Positions 5,981 to 8,196 of a stretch of 8,196 nt of DNA are shown in pieces. This DNA is from Candidatus Sumerlaeota bacterium (lineage in GTDB: Bacteria; Sumerlaeota; Sumerlaeia; UBA8349): NCBI GenBank assembly GCA_003501375.1, contig DNPO01000420.1, forward strand, positions 1-8,196, in the 5' to 3' direction. Both the position numbers and the translations under genes were made by a program. Position 1 is the stretch's first letter. The number at the start of each line of letters is the position of its first letter. The notes beneath the pieces are model-generated. The model saw only the letters and a list, made by a program, of their open reading frames with translations. It did no database searches and was not told the DNA's origin.

Positions 5981-7075
5981 TTAGTTTCCTTTCGTAGCAC
6001 CCTTGCCACGCAGCAACGCTTCCGGGTTACGGTCAAGCGTTTCGCTCAGGGAACGGAGCGCGCGGGCAGCGGCTTGTAATTCTTTTAAAGTTTCCACCAT
6101 CTCCACCTGCACTTTGGAATCGGGCGAACTCATCTTTTCCACCGCGCCCAACGTATGCACGGCCTGATCCAGGGTTTTTTGCGCAGTGTCGGACGTATTG
6201 ATCAGGCTCTTCGCAATGTTCGCCGGAACGCCTTCGGAGAACGAAAGCGTTTTTTCGATCTGAACAAAAGACGCATTTGCTGCGTCGGAAGTTTTTTTCA
6301 GATTGGCAATCAACGGACGGATTTCGGAGTTCACGATCAGAAGGAGTTTGCGTGTTTCACTGGTCGAGGCGTCGATGTTGGCGGCAATGGAAGGCACTGT
6401 TTCGTTCAGTCCCGTCACCAATGTATCCAGATGCTTTACGGTGGAATTCATGCCACGCAAACTTTCGGCAAGGTTCTCATTGTTCACCAGTTTGTTAATA
6501 CCGTCCAGCGTCTGATCCAGGTTGTTGACGATTTTATCAAACGGTATTTTCTGGAACTTATCAATCACCTGGCTGAGCGTCTTCCTTAACTCTTCCATGT
6601 CTGTGGGTGCAACGGGCAATTCCGTGTAACGCGCGTCCAGTCCCCGCAGCGACTCGGGTATGTTGGGGAAAAGGTCCAGTGCCACAAAGAGGCGACCCGT
6701 GACAATGCTTTGCATTTGCAACTGGGCTTTGAGTCCACTTTTTTGGAGTTTGGAATACATGTCTCCGCTTTGGATACCCTTGCCAAATCGCTCCGCCTTA
6801 CTTTGCTCAATGGCAAGCAGCACTTTGACGTACGTTTCCATATTGGTGGTGTTGACCACCAGGCTGATGTCGCGCACGCTGCCCACCCGTACCCCGCGAA
6901 AACTAACCGGTGCGCCAATATCCAAGCCATCCACCGCGCCGGGGAAAAACGCGACGAAGGTATTGGTTTTTTTAAATAGGCTGCCGCTGCCAAAAACCAG
7001 CAGGCCGCTGAGGGCCAATATAATGGCCCCAATGACGAAGGCACCGATGACGGTGGGGTTTGCTTTGGATAACAT
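5981..7075 (-). CDS. mlaD: MCE-domain lipid transport protein (MlaD/PqiB family)
   Basis: Single-MCE-domain protein of 364 residues that should form a hexameric ring on the periplasmic face of the inner membrane and pass lipids from or to the MlaE/MlaF transporter. Residues 7-29 form one transmembrane helix (IGAFVIGAIILALSGLLVFG). The MCE domain runs from about 39 to 138 and contains GLDIGAPVSFRGVRVGSV and the conserved end IVTGRLFVALDLFP. The long C-terminal part (about 160-345) is predicted helical with few prolines, as expected for a coiled-coil tunnel, and the end ETLDRNPEALLRGK is a signature of this family. It is longer than E. coli MlaD (about 180 residues) and closer to single-MCE proteins with a helical extension. 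The upstream Shine-Dalgarno is weak; the gene starts 35 nt after mlaF. Confidence 0.9.
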   Translation of the reverse strand: MLSKANPTVIGAFVIGAIILALSGLLVFGSGSLFKKTNTFVAFFPGAVDGLDIGAPVSFRGVRVGSVRDISLVVNTTNMETYVKVLLAIEQSKAERFGKGIQSGDMYSKLQKSGLKAQLQMQSIVTGRLFVALDLFPNIPESLRGLDARYTELPVAPTDMEELRKTLSQVIDKFQKIPFDKIVNNLDQTLDGINKLVNNENLAESLRGMNSTVKHLDTLVTGLNETVPSIAANIDASTSETRKLLLIVNSEIRPLIANLKKTSDAANASFVQIEKTLSFSEGVPANIAKSLINTSDTAQKTLDQAVHTLGAVEKMSSPDSKVQVEMVETLKELQAAARALRSLSETLDRNPEALLRGKGATKGN

Positions 7076-7110
7076 ACGAGTGTTTCGCTTTTTTTACTGG
7101 GGTGTTGCGT

Positions 7111-7872
7111 CTAAACGCCTTGTGCCATGCCGCGCGTCAAAAAGTTACGCACGACCGGATTGTCAGTTTCCGCTAAAATTTTCTTAGGATCGCCTTGGGC
7201 AATCATGGTTTTTTCTGTTGCGTCAAGAAATACAGAGTTATTACCAATGGCAAAAATGCTGGCCAATTCGTGCGTAACAATGACGACGGTTGCGCCGAGA
7301 CTATCGCGCAATTCTAGAATCAAGTCGTCCAGCAGCTTGGCACTAATGGGGTCAAGTCCCGCCGATGGCTCGTCGAAAAAAAGAATCTCCGGGTCCAGCG
7401 CCATTGCCCGTGCCAGCCCGGCGCGTTTGCGCATGCCGCCGCTGATTTCCGACGGGTAATAATCTTCAAATCCCGCCAACCCCACGAGCGCGAGTTTTAG
7501 CGAAACCAGTTCCTGAATTTCCTTCGTGTGCAAATCGGTGTATTGCTCCAGCGGCAACGCAATGTTTCCCGCCAGCGTCATGGAACTCCACAATGCGCCA
7601 CTCTGGTAAAGAATGCCAAAGCGCCGCATGATCTGTTCACGCTCAATTTGCTCGGAATGCCAGAAACTTACGCCGTTGTATAAGACACGGCCTCTTTCCG
7701 GTTCCTGCAACCCCACCATGTGCCGCAGCAACGTACTCTTGCCGCAACCGCTGCCGCCCATGATGACAAAAATATCGCCACGGTTGATGGTGAAATTCAA
7801 ATCGTGCTGAATGACGCGGTCGCCATAGGCCATCAAGAGGTCTTCAATGACGATGTGGGGTTCGGCTGCCAT
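7111..7872 (-). CDS. mlaF: ABC transporter ATP-binding protein (MlaF family)
   Basis: The cytoplasmic ATPase that powers the MlaE permease in phospholipid transport. At 253 residues it is of normal length, and the motifs are complete: Walker A GGSGCGKST (39-47), Q-loop Gln90 in LYQSGALWSSMT, signature SGGMRKRAGLARA (144-156), Walker B ILFFDEP (163-169, Asp167/Glu168), D-loop SAGLDP and H-loop His201. SGGMRKR and YQSGALWSSMT are characteristic of MlaF-type rather than generic ATPases. It lies 48 nt after mlaE and 35 nt before mlaD in one transcription unit. No strong Shine-Dalgarno precedes the ATG. Confidence 0.95.
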   Translation of the reverse strand: MAAEPHIVIEDLLMAYGDRVIQHDLNFTINRGDIFVIMGGSGCGKSTLLRHMVGLQEPERGRVLYNGVSFWHSEQIEREQIMRRFGILYQSGALWSSMTLAGNIALPLEQYTDLHTKEIQELVSLKLALVGLAGFEDYYPSEISGGMRKRAGLARAMALDPEILFFDEPSAGLDPISAKLLDDLILELRDSLGATVVIVTHELASIFAIGNNSVFLDATEKTMIAQGDPKKILAETDNPVVRNFLTRGMAQGV

Positions 7873-7920
7873 AAAAACACTTTATCCGCAGTTGCGTAAT
7901 CTGCGAATAGTCTTTCTGTC

Positions 7921-8196
7921 CTATATATTAAGCACACTCACAATGATCGTAATAATAGAGTCGGCAACGATAATACTCACAATACCCGTCACCACAGCGG
8001 AGGTCGTAGCCGCGCCGACCGCAGCGGAACTGCGCCCGCACTGAATCCCGCGGAGACAGCCAGCAACCGCAACCAGCACACCAAACACCACACTTTTGGC
8101 AACGCCGATCCAGATGCTGGTCAGCCCCATACTGGCGGCCGTTTGGTGAAAATATTCCGAGGGCGTAATGTCAAACATGTAAATGCTGACGAGCGC
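7921..8196 (-). CDS. mlaE: MlaE-family permease, C-terminal part (runs off the right edge)
   Basis: The last 91 residues of the inner-membrane permease of an MCE lipid transporter; the 5' part lies beyond position 8196. The visible part contains the MlaE hallmark IGVAKSVVFGVLVAVAGCLR, followed by GAATTSAVVTGIVSIIVADSI and a final hydrophobic helix. These match the last transmembrane helices and the conserved small-residue loop of the family. It is the first visible gene of the operon with mlaF, mlaD and the auxiliary lipoprotein, and the operon promoter is outside the window. Confidence 0.92.
   Translation of the reverse strand, partial: ALVSIYMFDITPSEYFHQTAASMGLTSIWIGVAKSVVFGVLVAVAGCLRGIQCGRSSAAVGAATTSAVVTGIVSIIVADSIITIIVSVLNI

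Noticed and set aside
7127..7459. Plus-strand open frame inside mlaF
   Set aside because: It is antisense to the signature and Walker B region of a clear ATPase gene and has no ribosome site.
1..8196. CRISPR array, tRNA or rRNA genes
   Set aside because: No regularly spaced identical repeats, cloverleaf-like segment or rRNA motif was seen on either strand.

Overview
The window looks like a chromosomal segment of a Gram-negative bacterium. The evidence is an MCE/Mla-type outer-membrane lipid transport operon with an outer-membrane-type lipoprotein, Shine-Dalgarno-led genes, and an ordinary gyrB start. Base composition is close to balanced. The GyrB N-terminus and an exported collagen/kelch/tail-fibre-like protein would suit the PVC group (Lentisphaerota/Kiritimatiellota), but that placement is a low-confidence inference.

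Layout, left to right. (1) 1-245, minus strand: the first 81 codons of gyrB, preceded by a leader of about 140 nt and a likely sigma-70 promoter near 394-425. (2) 571-628: a long hairpin with A/T tracts that most likely terminates the next gene. (3) 697-1743, minus strand: a zinc-dependent medium-chain alcohol/polyol dehydrogenase, divergent from (4) 1988-3007, plus strand: a LacI-family regulator. The 244-nt spacer between them carries CG-centred dyads that look like LacI-family operators. (5) 3034-3222, minus strand: an unassigned open stretch with protein-like composition and no convincing start, possibly the 3' end of a decayed gene. (6) 3168-5183, minus strand: a 671-residue secreted protein with a signal peptide, A/T-rich stalk-like repeats, 14 collagen Gly-X-Y triplets, a tail-fibre-like linker and six kelch-type blades. 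(7) 5306-5351: a strong intrinsic terminator. (8) 5380 to the right edge, minus strand: a lipid transport operon read mlaE (permease, partial) - mlaF (ATPase) - mlaD (MCE protein) - PqiC/YmbA-like lipoprotein.

How the genes work together. The right-hand operon encodes an inner-membrane MlaE/MlaF ABC engine, an MCE ring subunit anchored in the inner membrane and reaching into the periplasm, and a lipoprotein that probably provides the outer-membrane end. The dehydrogenase and the LacI regulator form a typical divergent regulator/enzyme pair for catabolism of an unidentified sugar or polyol. The collagen/kelch protein is a stand-alone secreted gene between two independent units. No RNA gene, CRISPR array, insertion sequence or other mobile element was found. 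The most unusual items are the collagen-kelch protein and the orphan coding stretch behind it.
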